A stretch of DNA of 64,000 nucleotides from Calorimonas adulescens (GCF_008274215.1 NZ_VTPS01000006.1:62001-126000); one strand, 5' to 3'. Positions 18,801-26,969 are shown, counted from the first letter of the stretch. The notes: generated by a model not told the origin, from the letters alone. Translations and numbers: made by a program.

Positions 18801-19391
18801 TTTGACAGGTGGGAGAGACTTGGCCTGGCCTTTCCAAACCTCTGGGATAAGGATGCTATACTTTTCCCTGAAAAAATTAACGGCAAATATGTCATGTACC
18901 ACAGGATAGAGCCCAGTATGTGGGTCTCATACTCAGACGAACTTAAGTTTCCATGGCCCAAGGATGGGCATAAAATAATAATCGGTCCACGGTCAGGAAT
19001 GATGTGGGACTCACTGAAGATAGGTGCAGGAACCCAGCCGTTGAAGACCAGGTATGGATGGCTGCTTATATATCATGGGGTAGACGATAATCTAATATAC
19101 AGGCTGGGCGTTATACTGGTAGACTTAAAAGACCCGGGAAGGCTGCTCTATCGTTCACCAAACCCAATCCTGTCGCCAGAGAAGGAGTACGAAACAGGTG
19201 ACAGGTCTACGGCATGGGTGCCCAATGTGGTTTTCACCTGCGGCGCAGTGCCTGCCGAGGATAAGGAGATGCTGGACGCTGAAGATGAGATACTGGTATA
19301 TTATGGAGCTGCAGATACCTACATTTGTGTAGCCCATGCAAAGGTTGGCGAGTTAATACCGGAGGAGGTCAGAAAAAGGATAGACAGATAA
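15828..19391 (+). CDS. Glycosyltransferase-GH130 fusion protein, probable mannoside synthase/phosphorylase
   Basis: 1187 residues. Residues about 25-290 form a GT-A glycosyltransferase (VVGIPFYNEKETL, a metal-site candidate in LLEADLKRE, then GDLFVKPILEALYG and DPLSGIYGIS), resembling the mannosylglycerate/glucosylglycerate synthase type. About 300-860 is a mostly helical region I do not recognise. Residues about 864-1187 are a full GH130 domain with CEDPRAVII (D953 as likely acid), YHRIEPSMW and LLIYHGVDDN, so phosphate-binding residues appear kept. It starts at ATG 15828 after GAGG and lacks a signal peptide, so it is cytoplasmic. It is convergent with GDP-mannose-type genes. A protein that both adds and phosphorolyses mannosyl units is inference. 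Confidence 0.75.
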   Translation: MDIQYIRQMEDRFYNKIDEAMSEIQDMDYIDTVVGIPFYNEKETLRNVIKTAEEGLKGFPDMKKLIVCAGDPAGREALEAIKGIDCEVPCLFFLMESGINGRGFSIRAIMEIAKRLEADVILLEADLKREGKWGFKPSWLKRLIYPLNEGYDMVFTSFRRHYFEDTTGDLFVKPILEALYGCQLKDPLSGIYGISHDMVEAYCAEAGHWYEYTGGYGIDPWMVTRAVIWDKKLCEVSLGAKLTPPSTGKRAYVFKEVARAIFECLKDDQDYWLKSHMILKRPDIYGLEDRDRPMEISCRLTDFVQAFQSGYERYRVIYEKILPEGLKRQIEEVYSLPYKNFRFNEDLWAQIIYQFLQVYCFKSNVPQEDILDAFTIMYEGRIAGYIKQVRGFRDYLIDIKGIDMDELTYKKTGDYYACQVETLLSMKESFVKTWIEKTMEVQPVITPLDYLEFVPGVPIVLPKELKGLGGSIIRTSEVFRRVEKKYSNDFYDFVHNMLKIPEGLSPSDVCNGVKEFMLHLEDAVNKVFPGDLYSSSGVADVVKGIFNLLPHGKVLIVRPEILRKLLYEFPPLNLMLRVGYKNVTELLNNMNPRYALTLANITEERQYVDKVTLWLEDNLRPDSMEEVDIEPIVLSREVIPDIPDMRDITILNKITGMIAVSSLSKGMGGEYPKLRYFTHIAKNIVEAEHYSYIWKLYARERRGFGIKVANSILGHHGRDIFSAHNMFENWHQREMVVRFKRLAEGLESKGNKDEAKAFYLMAEGYGLSLTLNDGTFVPCSAWTWASYSFRGGKGIPTPLSLYVERDWFNNDLLVEIYKEMGYRPGEILEEVYQLIGEGKESDDLINIILGVKPHADAVMVQDVENWPAAGYLLRYDGNPILKPLPDHWWESRYVLNAATLRIKDRVYILYRAFGKDSISRIGLAISDGYNIVERLPEPVFYPKNSTEKDGCEDPRAVIINDKIYMMYTAYDGVVAQVAAASISIDDFLNRDFDRWERLGLAFPNLWDKDAILFPEKINGKYVMYHRIEPSMWVSYSDELKFPWPKDGHKIIIGPRSGMMWDSLKIGAGTQPLKTRYGWLLIYHGVDDNLIYRLGVILVDLKDPGRLLYRSPNPILSPEKEYETGDRSTAWVPNVVFTCGAVPAEDKEMLDAEDEILVYYGAADTYICVAHAKVGELIPEEVRKRIDR

Positions 19392-19581
19392 CAGGGCAGT
19401 ATATTTACTCCGATAGTACATCATGGAAGGCTGTTTCTGCGTCTTTTTGGGTGGGTACTGGAAAGTCCGATAATCTATGCTGCAGGCCTTGTCCACACAG
19501 CTCCGGGGCAACCACCTGCAGAGTATGTCAGGTGGTTTATACAGAGATAGATTCATAGATGAGACTGGGGTATAAATTCAA

Positions 19582-19602
19582 AAAGGGAGGGAACCTCCCT
19601 TT
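19582..19602. terminator. Bidirectional terminator
   Basis: AAAGGGAGG-GAA-CCTCCCTTT with A/T flanks lies between the convergent GT-GH130 and phosphohexomutase genes and overlaps the mutase stop codon. The 190 bp before it show no gene. Confidence 0.75.
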
Positions 19603-20959
19603 AAAATTTCAACGGTACAGCTTTTCTAAGTTCGTCCAGAATCTTTTCCAGGCCCTCCTCTGTCTTTGCCTCTGCCCTCAAAATCACCTCAGGACCTGTA
19701 TTGGATGCTCTGGCTAAGCACCATCCGTCGTATATATACGCCCTCACCCCGTCTACATCCACAACGGAGCACCCTTTTTCAATGAAATATCTTTTGGCGT
19801 TTTCAACTATGGTGAATTTTTCTTTGTCGTCGCTCTCTGCCCTTATCTCCGGAGTAGACACATAGGAAGGAACATCCGAGAGCAGTTCTGACAGCTTTTT
19901 GCCGCTTTTTGAAATTATCCTCAAGAGCCTGCCTGCCGAATAAAGCGCATCATCAAACCCATAGTACTCGTCAGCAAAGAACATATGTCCTGACATCTCA
20001 CCGGTGAAAGGCGAATCCAGTTCCCGCATCTTCGCCTTTATAAGGGAATGTCCTGTCTTATAGAAGAACGGCTTCCCTCCAAGGCGTTTAATTTCGTCTA
20101 CAAGCGCTTCTGAGCACTTTACCTCCACAATACAGTCTATACCCGGATATTTTGGCAGGATCTCCCTCCAAAAGAGGGACATCATAGTATCGCCCCATAT
20201 TATGTTTCCCTTATCGTCCACAACTCCTATCCGGTCGCCGTCTCCGTCAAAACCTATACCCAGGTCTGCTCCTGTCTTTAAGACAACGTCCCTCAATGCC
20301 TTGAGGTTTTCTTCTTTTACAGGGTCAGGGAAATGATTTGGGAAATTGGGGTCGGATTCAGAGTATATGGGTATAACATTGCATCCCCATAGTTCCAGTA
20401 CCTGGGGGCCTATAATAGAAGTAGTGCCGTTTCCGCAGTCAACTGCCACCTTGAGTTTTCTTTCCAGTTTTATCTTTTCCTTCAGCATATCAGCATAGCC
20501 GAATATGGGATAGGAATAGCTTATATCTCCCCTGGGGGCATCCATAAAATCGTCGTTTTCAATCATGCGGCAGATATCCTGCAGGTCATCGCCATACAGG
20601 GTAGCCGGGCCAAAGCATACTTTAAACCCGTTATACTGAGGAGGGTTATGACTTGCTGTTATCATCAGTCCGGGGTTTACACTGTAAAGTATTCTGGAAT
20701 AATAAAACATTGGGGTTGTTAAGAGCCCCACATTCAATACATTTGTGCCCGTACTTAAGAGACCATCTATAACTGCATCCATGAGGTCTAATGAAGAAGC
20801 CCTGTTGTCGTGCCCAACAAGGCATACATCCTCATTTCTCCTCTTGAGGTATGTCCCAAAGGCCTTTCCTATAAGATATGCTGTATTCCTGTTCAGTTCT
20901 TCAGGGACAACTCCCCTTATATCATACTGCCGGAATATAGTAGGGTTTATCTTTGCCAT
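19601..20959 (-). CDS. Phosphomannomutase/phosphoglucomutase
   Basis: 452 residues of the alpha-D-phosphohexomutase superfamily. It has the phosphoserine loop TASHNPPQYNGFK (about residues 98-110), the metal loop GFDGDGDRIG (about 238-247), the sugar-binding GEMSGHMFF (about 318-326) and the phosphate-binding RASNTGPEVILRAE near the C-terminus. It interconverts mannose 6-P (or glucose 6-P) and the 1-phosphate. A GGAGGAGG RBS precedes ATG 20959. It is the last gene of the nucleotidyltransferase operon and overlaps the preceding gene by 38 bp. It could also take up mannose 1-phosphate made by GH130 phosphorylases. Confidence 0.92.
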   Translation of the reverse strand: MAKINPTIFRQYDIRGVVPEELNRNTAYLIGKAFGTYLKRRNEDVCLVGHDNRASSLDLMDAVIDGLLSTGTNVLNVGLLTTPMFYYSRILYSVNPGLMITASHNPPQYNGFKVCFGPATLYGDDLQDICRMIENDDFMDAPRGDISYSYPIFGYADMLKEKIKLERKLKVAVDCGNGTTSIIGPQVLELWGCNVIPIYSESDPNFPNHFPDPVKEENLKALRDVVLKTGADLGIGFDGDGDRIGVVDDKGNIIWGDTMMSLFWREILPKYPGIDCIVEVKCSEALVDEIKRLGGKPFFYKTGHSLIKAKMRELDSPFTGEMSGHMFFADEYYGFDDALYSAGRLLRIISKSGKKLSELLSDVPSYVSTPEIRAESDDKEKFTIVENAKRYFIEKGCSVVDVDGVRAYIYDGWCLARASNTGPEVILRAEAKTEEGLEKILDELRKAVPLKF

Positions 20960-21983
20960 GTATTACCTCCTCCCTTTCTTTTAGTATCGCATTCATCATT
21001 TGATAAGTCAAGAGGAAGCTTACCAGCGCCTCTGCACCCTGATTAGGATTCAAGCCTTCTGGCACCAGGGCGTCATGACACCCTCCCGAATTTTCATTAT
21101 ATAGATTTAATCTGTTTATGTTTTTCCCCCAGTACCACTCATAGGAAAGGATTGCTTTTGACAGATACTCTCTCTTTCCCGTGGCAGTGTATCCTTCGAG
21201 GCAGGCCAAGGTAATTGATGCCGCATCCACAGGCTGCTGGTCAAATGGTGGTATAACACCGTTTCTCTGCCACCACCCCCTATTGCCTACAATGGACAGG
21301 TACCCGTTTTTAAAAAGCGAATCTGTTAAAAACCCCAGGGACTCCTCAGCAACATTAAGCGAGTTCCTGTCGCTGGAGATTTTATAGTAAGAGAATAAGG
21401 AGTGGGGCAATACTGCATTGCAGTAAGTAAGCCATTCCTCAAACCATTTCCAGGTATCGGTCCTGTTATCTGCATAGTTTTTCTTCAGATAGGAGGCCAT
21501 GTCGCCTGCCACCTTATAGAGGTTGTCATAGCTATACCCGTTTGTTATCAAATATATCAGGCCGATAAGTGAGTATGCTACAGCCCTCAAGGACTTCATC
21601 CTTGATATTACAGGCAATGCCCTGCTTATTATGTCTTTTGACTGTTTCTTTATGCTATCATGAGTATCGTCACTGCATAGGACATAACAACACGCCAGAA
21701 ATGCACGCCCTATGCTGTCTTCAGAATCAATGGTTGGAAGAAATGTATCAGCTACCTTGAGGTTGATAAAACTTCCGTCCGGACGCTGAGCACTTTTTAT
21801 AAAGTCCAGATATGTTTTGGCGAATCCTGCATCATCGTCCTCCATATTAATAGCAACAAGGAGAGCCCTGGCGTTATCATCCACTGTATACCCGCTCTCC
21901 TTTAAAGGTTCATCATGCCTTGAAAACTGTATTATACCTGTTTTATCAGTCATCCTTCTAAGGTGCCTGTAAGACACTCCCAT
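20922..21983 (-). CDS. (alpha/alpha)6-type carbohydrate-active protein, function unknown
   Basis: About 353 residues without signal peptide. Repeated helix-rich units with conserved acidic/aromatic motifs (SGYTVDDNARAL, RPDGSFINL, DTWKWFEEWLTYCNAVLPHSL, DQQPVDAASITL, GGCHDAL, NQGAEALVSFL) fit an (alpha/alpha)6 barrel glycosidase, phosphorylase or epimerase fold. I do not recognise a named family. The ATG at 21983 is preferred (GAGGGGG seven bases upstream); a GTG at 22001 is also open. It overlaps the GT4 gene by 26 bp, showing tight coupling. Possible roles are trimming or priming of the mannose-containing product. Confidence 0.6.
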   Translation of the reverse strand: MGVSYRHLRRMTDKTGIIQFSRHDEPLKESGYTVDDNARALLVAINMEDDDAGFAKTYLDFIKSAQRPDGSFINLKVADTFLPTIDSEDSIGRAFLACCYVLCSDDTHDSIKKQSKDIISRALPVISRMKSLRAVAYSLIGLIYLITNGYSYDNLYKVAGDMASYLKKNYADNRTDTWKWFEEWLTYCNAVLPHSLFSYYKISSDRNSLNVAEESLGFLTDSLFKNGYLSIVGNRGWWQRNGVIPPFDQQPVDAASITLACLEGYTATGKREYLSKAILSYEWYWGKNINRLNLYNENSGGCHDALVPEGLNPNQGAEALVSFLLTYQMMNAILKEREEVIHGKDKPYYIPAV

Positions 21984-23133
21984 ACCCATTCCCCCTCGCA
22001 CTGTTTTGAATTACGAGTCCCATAAGATTTATATACTGTTTTGCCACACTGGTCCATGTCATGGTTTTGCCAAGCTTGGACGCCCTTTCCTCCAGGCTGT
22101 GTTTTAGCGTCGGATTATCTATTATGTTCTCTATAAGTGTGGCAAGTTCCATATAGTTATTGCTGCTCTTTGCTATAAGGCCCCTGCCATTACCAAGTAT
22201 CTCCAGGGCATACTCGTAAGGGGTTGACACTATAGCTCTTCCACAACCCACAGCATAGGTTAATGTACCGCTAACGGCCTGGTTTTTATCAGGATAAGGG
22301 GTCATATACACATCTGTCATATACAGATAGTCACCAAGTTCGTCCAGGGATAGATAGTGATTGACAAATTGGACATTATCTGTCAGGTGCATATGCTCAA
22401 CCAGGTCTATCAGCGACTCTCTGTATGTCTCACCGAACTTTTTAACCAGGGAAGGATGGGTTTCACCCAGTACAAGATATAGTATTTCGGGATGTCTTGA
22501 TGCCACTTCCCCTATAGCTTTGATGCCATTTTCGATACCCTTGCCAGGCCCTATAAGACCGAAAGTGGAAACTATAGTCCTTTTGCTGTATCCATACATC
22601 GATTTTAACTGCTCTCTGTTTTTCTGCTTAAAACTGGGAACACCGTGGGGTATTACATAAATTTTGTCTTTAGGGACTCCATAGATATCCTCCAAGAGGC
22701 TTGCTGACCTTCCAGTCATACAGGCAACAGCGGCTGCTGCGCTGCCGAGTCCCCTGAGTATCCATTTCTGTCTAAAGTTAGGGGATGGCAGAACAGTATG
22801 TGTGGTGAGGATAAAAGGCTTTCTCAGGTGGGCAGCAAAGTCCAGGACATATTTCCCATCAAGCCCACCAAATATCCCATACTCGTGTTCCACTATTACC
22901 ACATCTATAAAGGAATCGTTCACGAAATGAGCAGCCTTGATGAACTCATCCCTCTCATCTTGATTAATTTCGAATATAACCTCAGGTGGGTAGTTATAAC
23001 TGGCTCCGCTATCTGTGATGGCAAGTAGTTTCACATTTTTGCCCATCTTGACGAAATTGTCTCTCAAGTCCTTTGAAAATGATGCAATGCCGCATTCTCT
23101 TGGTGGATAAGTGCTTAAAATGGCTATATTCAT
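21958..23133 (-). CDS. GT4-family glycosyltransferase
   Basis: 391 residues with the GT-B layout: N-terminal MNIAILSTYPPRECGIASFSKDL acceptor domain, then VSTFGLIGPGKGIENGIKAI and the donor-binding PYPDKNQAVSGTLTYAVGCGRAIVSTPYEYALEIL, the E-x7-E-type region of retaining GT4 enzymes. The ATG at 23133 follows AAGGAAGGG; a longer frame starting at TTG 23160 overlaps the upstream stop. Cytoplasmic or peripheral. Encoded between the nucleotidyltransferase and the (alpha/alpha)6 protein, it probably uses the nucleotide sugar made by its neighbour. Confidence 0.88.
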   Translation of the reverse strand: MNIAILSTYPPRECGIASFSKDLRDNFVKMGKNVKLLAITDSGASYNYPPEVIFEINQDERDEFIKAAHFVNDSFIDVVIVEHEYGIFGGLDGKYVLDFAAHLRKPFILTTHTVLPSPNFRQKWILRGLGSAAAAVACMTGRSASLLEDIYGVPKDKIYVIPHGVPSFKQKNREQLKSMYGYSKRTIVSTFGLIGPGKGIENGIKAIGEVASRHPEILYLVLGETHPSLVKKFGETYRESLIDLVEHMHLTDNVQFVNHYLSLDELGDYLYMTDVYMTPYPDKNQAVSGTLTYAVGCGRAIVSTPYEYALEILGNGRGLIAKSSNNYMELATLIENIIDNPTLKHSLEERASKLGKTMTWTSVAKQYINLMGLVIQNSARGNGYGSVLQAP

Positions 23134-23149
23134 TTGCATCCCTTCCTTT

Positions 23150-24172
23150 TTAATACGCAATCACACCATAAGACACGTCTTTGTTATCTCCAATGGTACA
23201 GTTGATACCTATGATGGTATTGCTCAATTTTGAACCACTGCCTATCTTACACCCTTCCCATATGATCGAATTCCTTATATAGCTACCCGGCCCGATCTCA
23301 ATATTGTTGCCGATAACAGCCCTGGGACCTATTATCACATCATTGCCTATATAACAGTTATCCCCAATCGCTATTGGGGGAATCAATTTTGCTGTGGGGC
23401 TTATATAGGAGTTTTTACCTATAACTATGCGGTTTTTATAATCCATCTCTATAAATGGATAAGTAAACAGACCATCCAGTATGCTGTTGTGCAGCTCCAA
23501 ATACTTATGCGGCGTACCTATGTCAATCCAGTAGTTGTTATTTTTATATGCGTACATCTTAACGCCAGCCGATAATAGGCCTGGATAAACCTCTTTTTCT
23601 ACAGAAACCTCACGTCCCGCAGGTATAAAATCAAGGACATCCCTCTCAAACACGTATATACCAGCATTGATAAAGTTTGTAGTTATCTCTTCAGGCCTTG
23701 GTTTTTCCTTAAATGCAGTTATCCGGCCATCATTGTCCGTTTCCACAAGACCGTATGCACTTGGATTATCAACCCTGGTAAGGGCAATGGTCACCCTTGC
23801 TCCTGATGCCATATGATAGTCTATCAGATCTCTAAGGTTGATGTCGGTAATTATATCGGAGTTGAATATCAGGAATGTATCATCCAAATACCTCTCTGCA
23901 TTCTTTATAGCTCCGCCTGTACCCAGCGGGCTCTCCTCAATACAATAGTATATCTTTACACCAAATCTACTGCCGTCTTTAAAGTAATTCATGATCTGTT
24001 CAGGCTGATAGCACAGACTCATGACTATCTCATCTATGCCATAGCCTTTAATATAGTTTATGGTTCTCTCCAAAAGAGGCTTGTTGAGTACTGGGACCAT
24101 TGGCTTTGGTATGGAATGAGTAAGAGGATACAGCCTGGTACCCTTTCCTCCGGCAAGTAAGAGTGCCTTCAT
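23150..24172 (-). CDS. Sugar-1-phosphate nucleotidyltransferase (probable mannose-1-P guanylyltransferase)
   Basis: 340 residues. An N-terminal nucleotidyltransferase domain (about 1-230: MKALLLAGGKGTRLYPLTHS, KPMVPVLNKPLLERTI, FNSDII) is joined to C-terminal hexapeptide repeats forming a left-handed beta-helix (about 250-340: IGDNCYIGNDVIIGPRAVIG). This is the two-domain GMPP/GlmU-like layout used for GDP-mannose or related nucleotide sugars. ATG 24172 follows AAGGAGGTGG, and a longer frame to 24268 lacks an RBS. It is first in an operon with a GT4 enzyme and phosphohexomutase, supporting GDP-mannose, but UDP- or dTDP-sugar cannot be excluded. Confidence 0.82.
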   Translation of the reverse strand: MKALLLAGGKGTRLYPLTHSIPKPMVPVLNKPLLERTINYIKGYGIDEIVMSLCYQPEQIMNYFKDGSRFGVKIYYCIEESPLGTGGAIKNAERYLDDTFLIFNSDIITDINLRDLIDYHMASGARVTIALTRVDNPSAYGLVETDNDGRITAFKEKPRPEEITTNFINAGIYVFERDVLDFIPAGREVSVEKEVYPGLLSAGVKMYAYKNNNYWIDIGTPHKYLELHNSILDGLFTYPFIEMDYKNRIVIGKNSYISPTAKLIPPIAIGDNCYIGNDVIIGPRAVIGNNIEIGPGSYIRNSIIWEGCKIGSGSKLSNTIIGINCTIGDNKDVSYGVIAY

Positions 24173-24542
24173 TAAACCACCTCCTTGAAAAATTATCCAA
24201 TTTACAACTCTATTGTATACATGAGTGTGTCTGTTTGTCAAACCTGATTTTTGTCCCTTTTTGTACAAAAATGCGTAATATTATTGTATATATCATTGTG
24301 ATATATATTTTTTTAAACAAATTAGTATATATCATTTAAATATACTGTTGTTTACTAATAATCTACGTGCACACTTATTATTATATTTAATGTCCCTGTT
24401 CTTTATACCTTATAACAGGACTCTTTGCTATTCAGTTAAATTGTCTTGTAATCAAAATTTAATATTCCGTTAACCATTTTTTAACCGAATTACCATCAGG
24501 CCTGTGGTATAATCAAATTACAATTGGCAGAAAGGGGTCTGT
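24173..24542. promoter_or_regulatory. Divergent promoter region with 11-bp-spaced TTAA repeats
   Basis: Leftward, TTGACA-18-TACAAT (24241-24212) serves the nucleotidyltransferase operon. Rightward, TATAAT at 24508-24513 lacks a good -35 but is preceded by TTAATA (24459), TTAACC (24470) and TTAACC (24481), each 11 bp apart. That spacing and hexamer resemble Gram-positive PhoP boxes, so the deacetylase gene may be activated by a PhoP-like regulator. The middle is very AT-rich without other signals. Confidence 0.5.
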
Positions 24543-25964
24543 ATGAAAAGATATATCTCTGAAGTTTTTATTTTGTTTGTTTTTATTTTCGTTATGGCGT
24601 TGCCAGAAAGCGCATGGGGTGCTGGAAAAACTTATGTACCTGTCCTCATGTATCACAATATAATAGATGGCGCAATAAAGCCCTCGGAGGCCGGTGTGAC
24701 AGTCAACTATGAAAGGTTCATGGAGCAGATGGAGTATTTAAAGCTGGCAGGTTACAATACCATAAGTGTGGATGATTATATAGGTTTTATGGAGGGAAAC
24801 AAACCGTTGCCTCCGAACCCGATAATGATAACCTTTGATGATGGTTACGAGAGCAATTATAAATATGCCTATCCAATTTTAAAGAAACTGGGTATGAGGG
24901 CTGTTATAAACGTGATTGTATCAGAGACGAAAGGGGAGCCCAACTATCATTATTGGGACCCGACCCATCTCACTTGGGAAGAGATGAAAGAGATAAGTGA
25001 TTCCGGTGTGATTGATATTGAGAGTCATACCTATGACCTTCACTACTATGCCTCAAATGGCAAAAAAAAGATACCGGCAGCTTCAGGCCAGATAGAGATT
25101 AATGGAAAGCTGGAGAGCTTTGATGAGTACACCACAAGGGTAAAGAATGACTTTAAAAAATCAAAGGATATGATTGAAAAAAATGTGGGGAAGAGGGTGA
25201 AGGTGCTGTCATATCCCTATGGTGTTGGCAACAGCACCACTAAGAAACTGGCAAGAGAGGTGGGTTACGAGGCCATGTTTACCATAAAGGAAGGGGTGAT
25301 GAGGCAGGGCGACGACATCATGTCCGGCAAAAGGATTAAGGTAAAGGGCACTGAAACTGGTTTTGACATTGTAAGGAATATTTACAGGGCTGCCGGAGTT
25401 AAAGGAAATGTACCTTTTTATGACCTTGAAAAACACTGGGCCAGCAACGATATAATGGAGATGATGCTAAAGGGGTACATGAAAGGGTACCCCGATAAGA
25501 CATTCAGACCAGATAGTCCTGTCACCAGAGCAGAGATGGCTACTATGGTTTCCTCTGTTTTTGGCCTCAAGCCTGATGGTAAGGCTCTGCCGTTTAATGA
25601 TGTGATGAAAAACGCATGGTATTATGTGCCTGTCAGTTCCTGCTACGCTGATGGTATAATAGGTTTTTATGGTAACAGTTTTGGGCCGGATATAAAGGCC
25701 ACACGCGAGGAGGTAGTATCTGTACTTTCACCATTTATAAAAAGTGGACAGTCTGCAGACCTCTCCATATATAAGGATACTGATGAGATTTCACCATTTG
25801 CTGTCCATGCTATGGAGAAGGCTGTTGCTGCAGGTATAATCAAAGGGAAAGGAGAGGGGCGTCTCTCACCGAAGGACGATGTAACCAGGGCAGAGCTTGC
25901 TGTTATGATTGAGAGGGTATTAAACCAGCAAAGTTATGATAACAGGCAGTCTCTTTGGGAATAA
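24543..25964 (+). CDS. SLH-anchored polysaccharide deacetylase
   Basis: 473 residues. Signal peptide (1-26) is followed by a NodB-type carbohydrate esterase 4 domain (about 30-270). It has VLMYHNI, the metal-binding ITFDDGYESN (DD pair) and IESHTYDLHYY (SHTxxxH), and YPYGVGN near the end. Three SLH modules follow (about 295-465: HWASNDIMEMMLKGYMKGYPDKTFRPD and two similar units). It should be held to the wall by its SLH domains and deacetylate peptidoglycan or a wall polysaccharide. ATG 24543 follows AAAGGGG. The possible PhoP-type promoter upstream would fit cell-wall remodelling under phosphate limitation. Confidence 0.9.
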   Translation: MKRYISEVFILFVFIFVMALPESAWGAGKTYVPVLMYHNIIDGAIKPSEAGVTVNYERFMEQMEYLKLAGYNTISVDDYIGFMEGNKPLPPNPIMITFDDGYESNYKYAYPILKKLGMRAVINVIVSETKGEPNYHYWDPTHLTWEEMKEISDSGVIDIESHTYDLHYYASNGKKKIPAASGQIEINGKLESFDEYTTRVKNDFKKSKDMIEKNVGKRVKVLSYPYGVGNSTTKKLAREVGYEAMFTIKEGVMRQGDDIMSGKRIKVKGTETGFDIVRNIYRAAGVKGNVPFYDLEKHWASNDIMEMMLKGYMKGYPDKTFRPDSPVTRAEMATMVSSVFGLKPDGKALPFNDVMKNAWYYVPVSSCYADGIIGFYGNSFGPDIKATREEVVSVLSPFIKSGQSADLSIYKDTDEISPFAVHAMEKAVAAGIIKGKGEGRLSPKDDVTRAELAVMIERVLNQQSYDNRQSLWE

Positions 25965-26266
25965 TGTACAGCTCAGGTGGAATGCGGCGGCAAATACTAG
26001 GATGCCGTAACAAGTGGCCAGGCAAATGGATACGGTTATCATGCTGATATGTAGTTAATTATTGATGTGACCTGCAGGGATTATGGTATAATGTTGGTAG
26101 GAAAGAGAGCACAGGGAGGGAAGATCTTTCAAAAGAATCGATCAGTGGATTTTTGAATTACTTTATGTCTTGTCTGCCTACTTTCATCAGCGAAAAGCTT
26201 GTATTATGTTCCTGCGAAAGCTGTGACAATATTATAATAATTAATTACATATGTGAGGGTTAAAAC
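25965..26266 (+). promoter_or_regulatory. Intergenic region, possible promoter for tetR-like gene
   Basis: TTGATG-19-TATAAT (26062-26092) is the best promoter-like pair, leaving a 170-nt leader; a second TATAAT at 26233-26238 sits nearer the start codon without a clear -35. No gene or stable hairpin was recognised in these 300 bp. Confidence 0.35.
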
Positions 26267-26851
26267 ATGAGCAAAGAATCAAAGATTCCAACGAAAAAGC
26301 GTATCATCGAGACTGCTATAGAACTTTTTCGTAAAAATGGTTATGACAAGGTAACAATAAAGGACATTTGTGAAAAGAGCGGTATTTCTAAAAGCACTTT
26401 TTATTATTATTTTGATTCAAAGGATTCGATAATAGCTGATTTTAAATTTTACTCCGATGTATATGTTGAAGAGAATTTTAACAAACTCATTACTTCATCT
26501 AATTATGTCGAGCAACTCTGGAATTTTTATGAGATGTATTCAAAACCCACCTATGAGGCAGGAGTTGAAATATCAAAGCAAATTTTTATCTCCAATTTAC
26601 ATGAAGACCATCATTTTTTTGCACCAGGTGATATTAAGCTGTGGGAGACAGAAAAACTACTAATCCAAAAAGCCCAGCAAAGTGGACAAATATTAAATAC
26701 TGCAAGCCCCGAGAAACTGGCCGAAAGCTTAATTTTTGCAATGGAAGGTGTTGTCTTAGTTTGGTGTATAAAAAATGGTGACTTTGACCTTTTTGCAAGA
26801 ATCAAACAGGTTTTTGAGACTATACTTATGGTAAAACCAGGTTATTTCTAA
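26267..26851 (+). CDS. TetR-family transcriptional regulator
   Basis: 194 residues with an N-terminal TetR helix-turn-helix (about 10-57: TKKRIIETAIELFRKNGYD, VTIKDICEKSGISKSTFYYYF) and a divergent ligand domain. ATG 26267 follows GAGGG. It sits before an ene-reductase gene whose promoter carries two palindromic TACTRTAGTA sites, found again before the SDR gene 3.2 kb away. Together these suggest that it represses both enzymes and is relieved by a lipophilic or enone-like ligand. Confidence 0.88.
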   Translation: MSKESKIPTKKRIIETAIELFRKNGYDKVTIKDICEKSGISKSTFYYYFDSKDSIIADFKFYSDVYVEENFNKLITSSNYVEQLWNFYEMYSKPTYEAGVEISKQIFISNLHEDHHFFAPGDIKLWETEKLLIQKAQQSGQILNTASPEKLAESLIFAMEGVVLVWCIKNGDFDLFARIKQVFETILMVKPGYF

Positions 26852-26888
26852 GATTGATGAACTTAATTTTTCTCAAGTTTGAAAGTAG

Positions 26889-26969
26889 AAACCTGGGAAC
26901 ATGCTATTTTAACCATTCCTGTCTTTAAAGAATGAAAGTTGTCCCCGGGTTTCCTTTTTCTTAACTGTA
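26889..26969 (+). terminator. Terminator-like hairpin after tetR-like gene
   Basis: GAAACCTGGGA pairs with TCCCCGGGTTTC (one mismatch) across a 50-nt AT-rich insert, followed by CCTTTTTCTT. The loop is long for a terminator. Confidence 0.35.

Noticed and set aside
25981-26040. Near match GGCCAGGCA to the iterated 9-mer
   Set aside because: It differs in the last base; only exact copies were counted. Other near misses (10395, 22554, 33308, 59826) were left out for the same reason.
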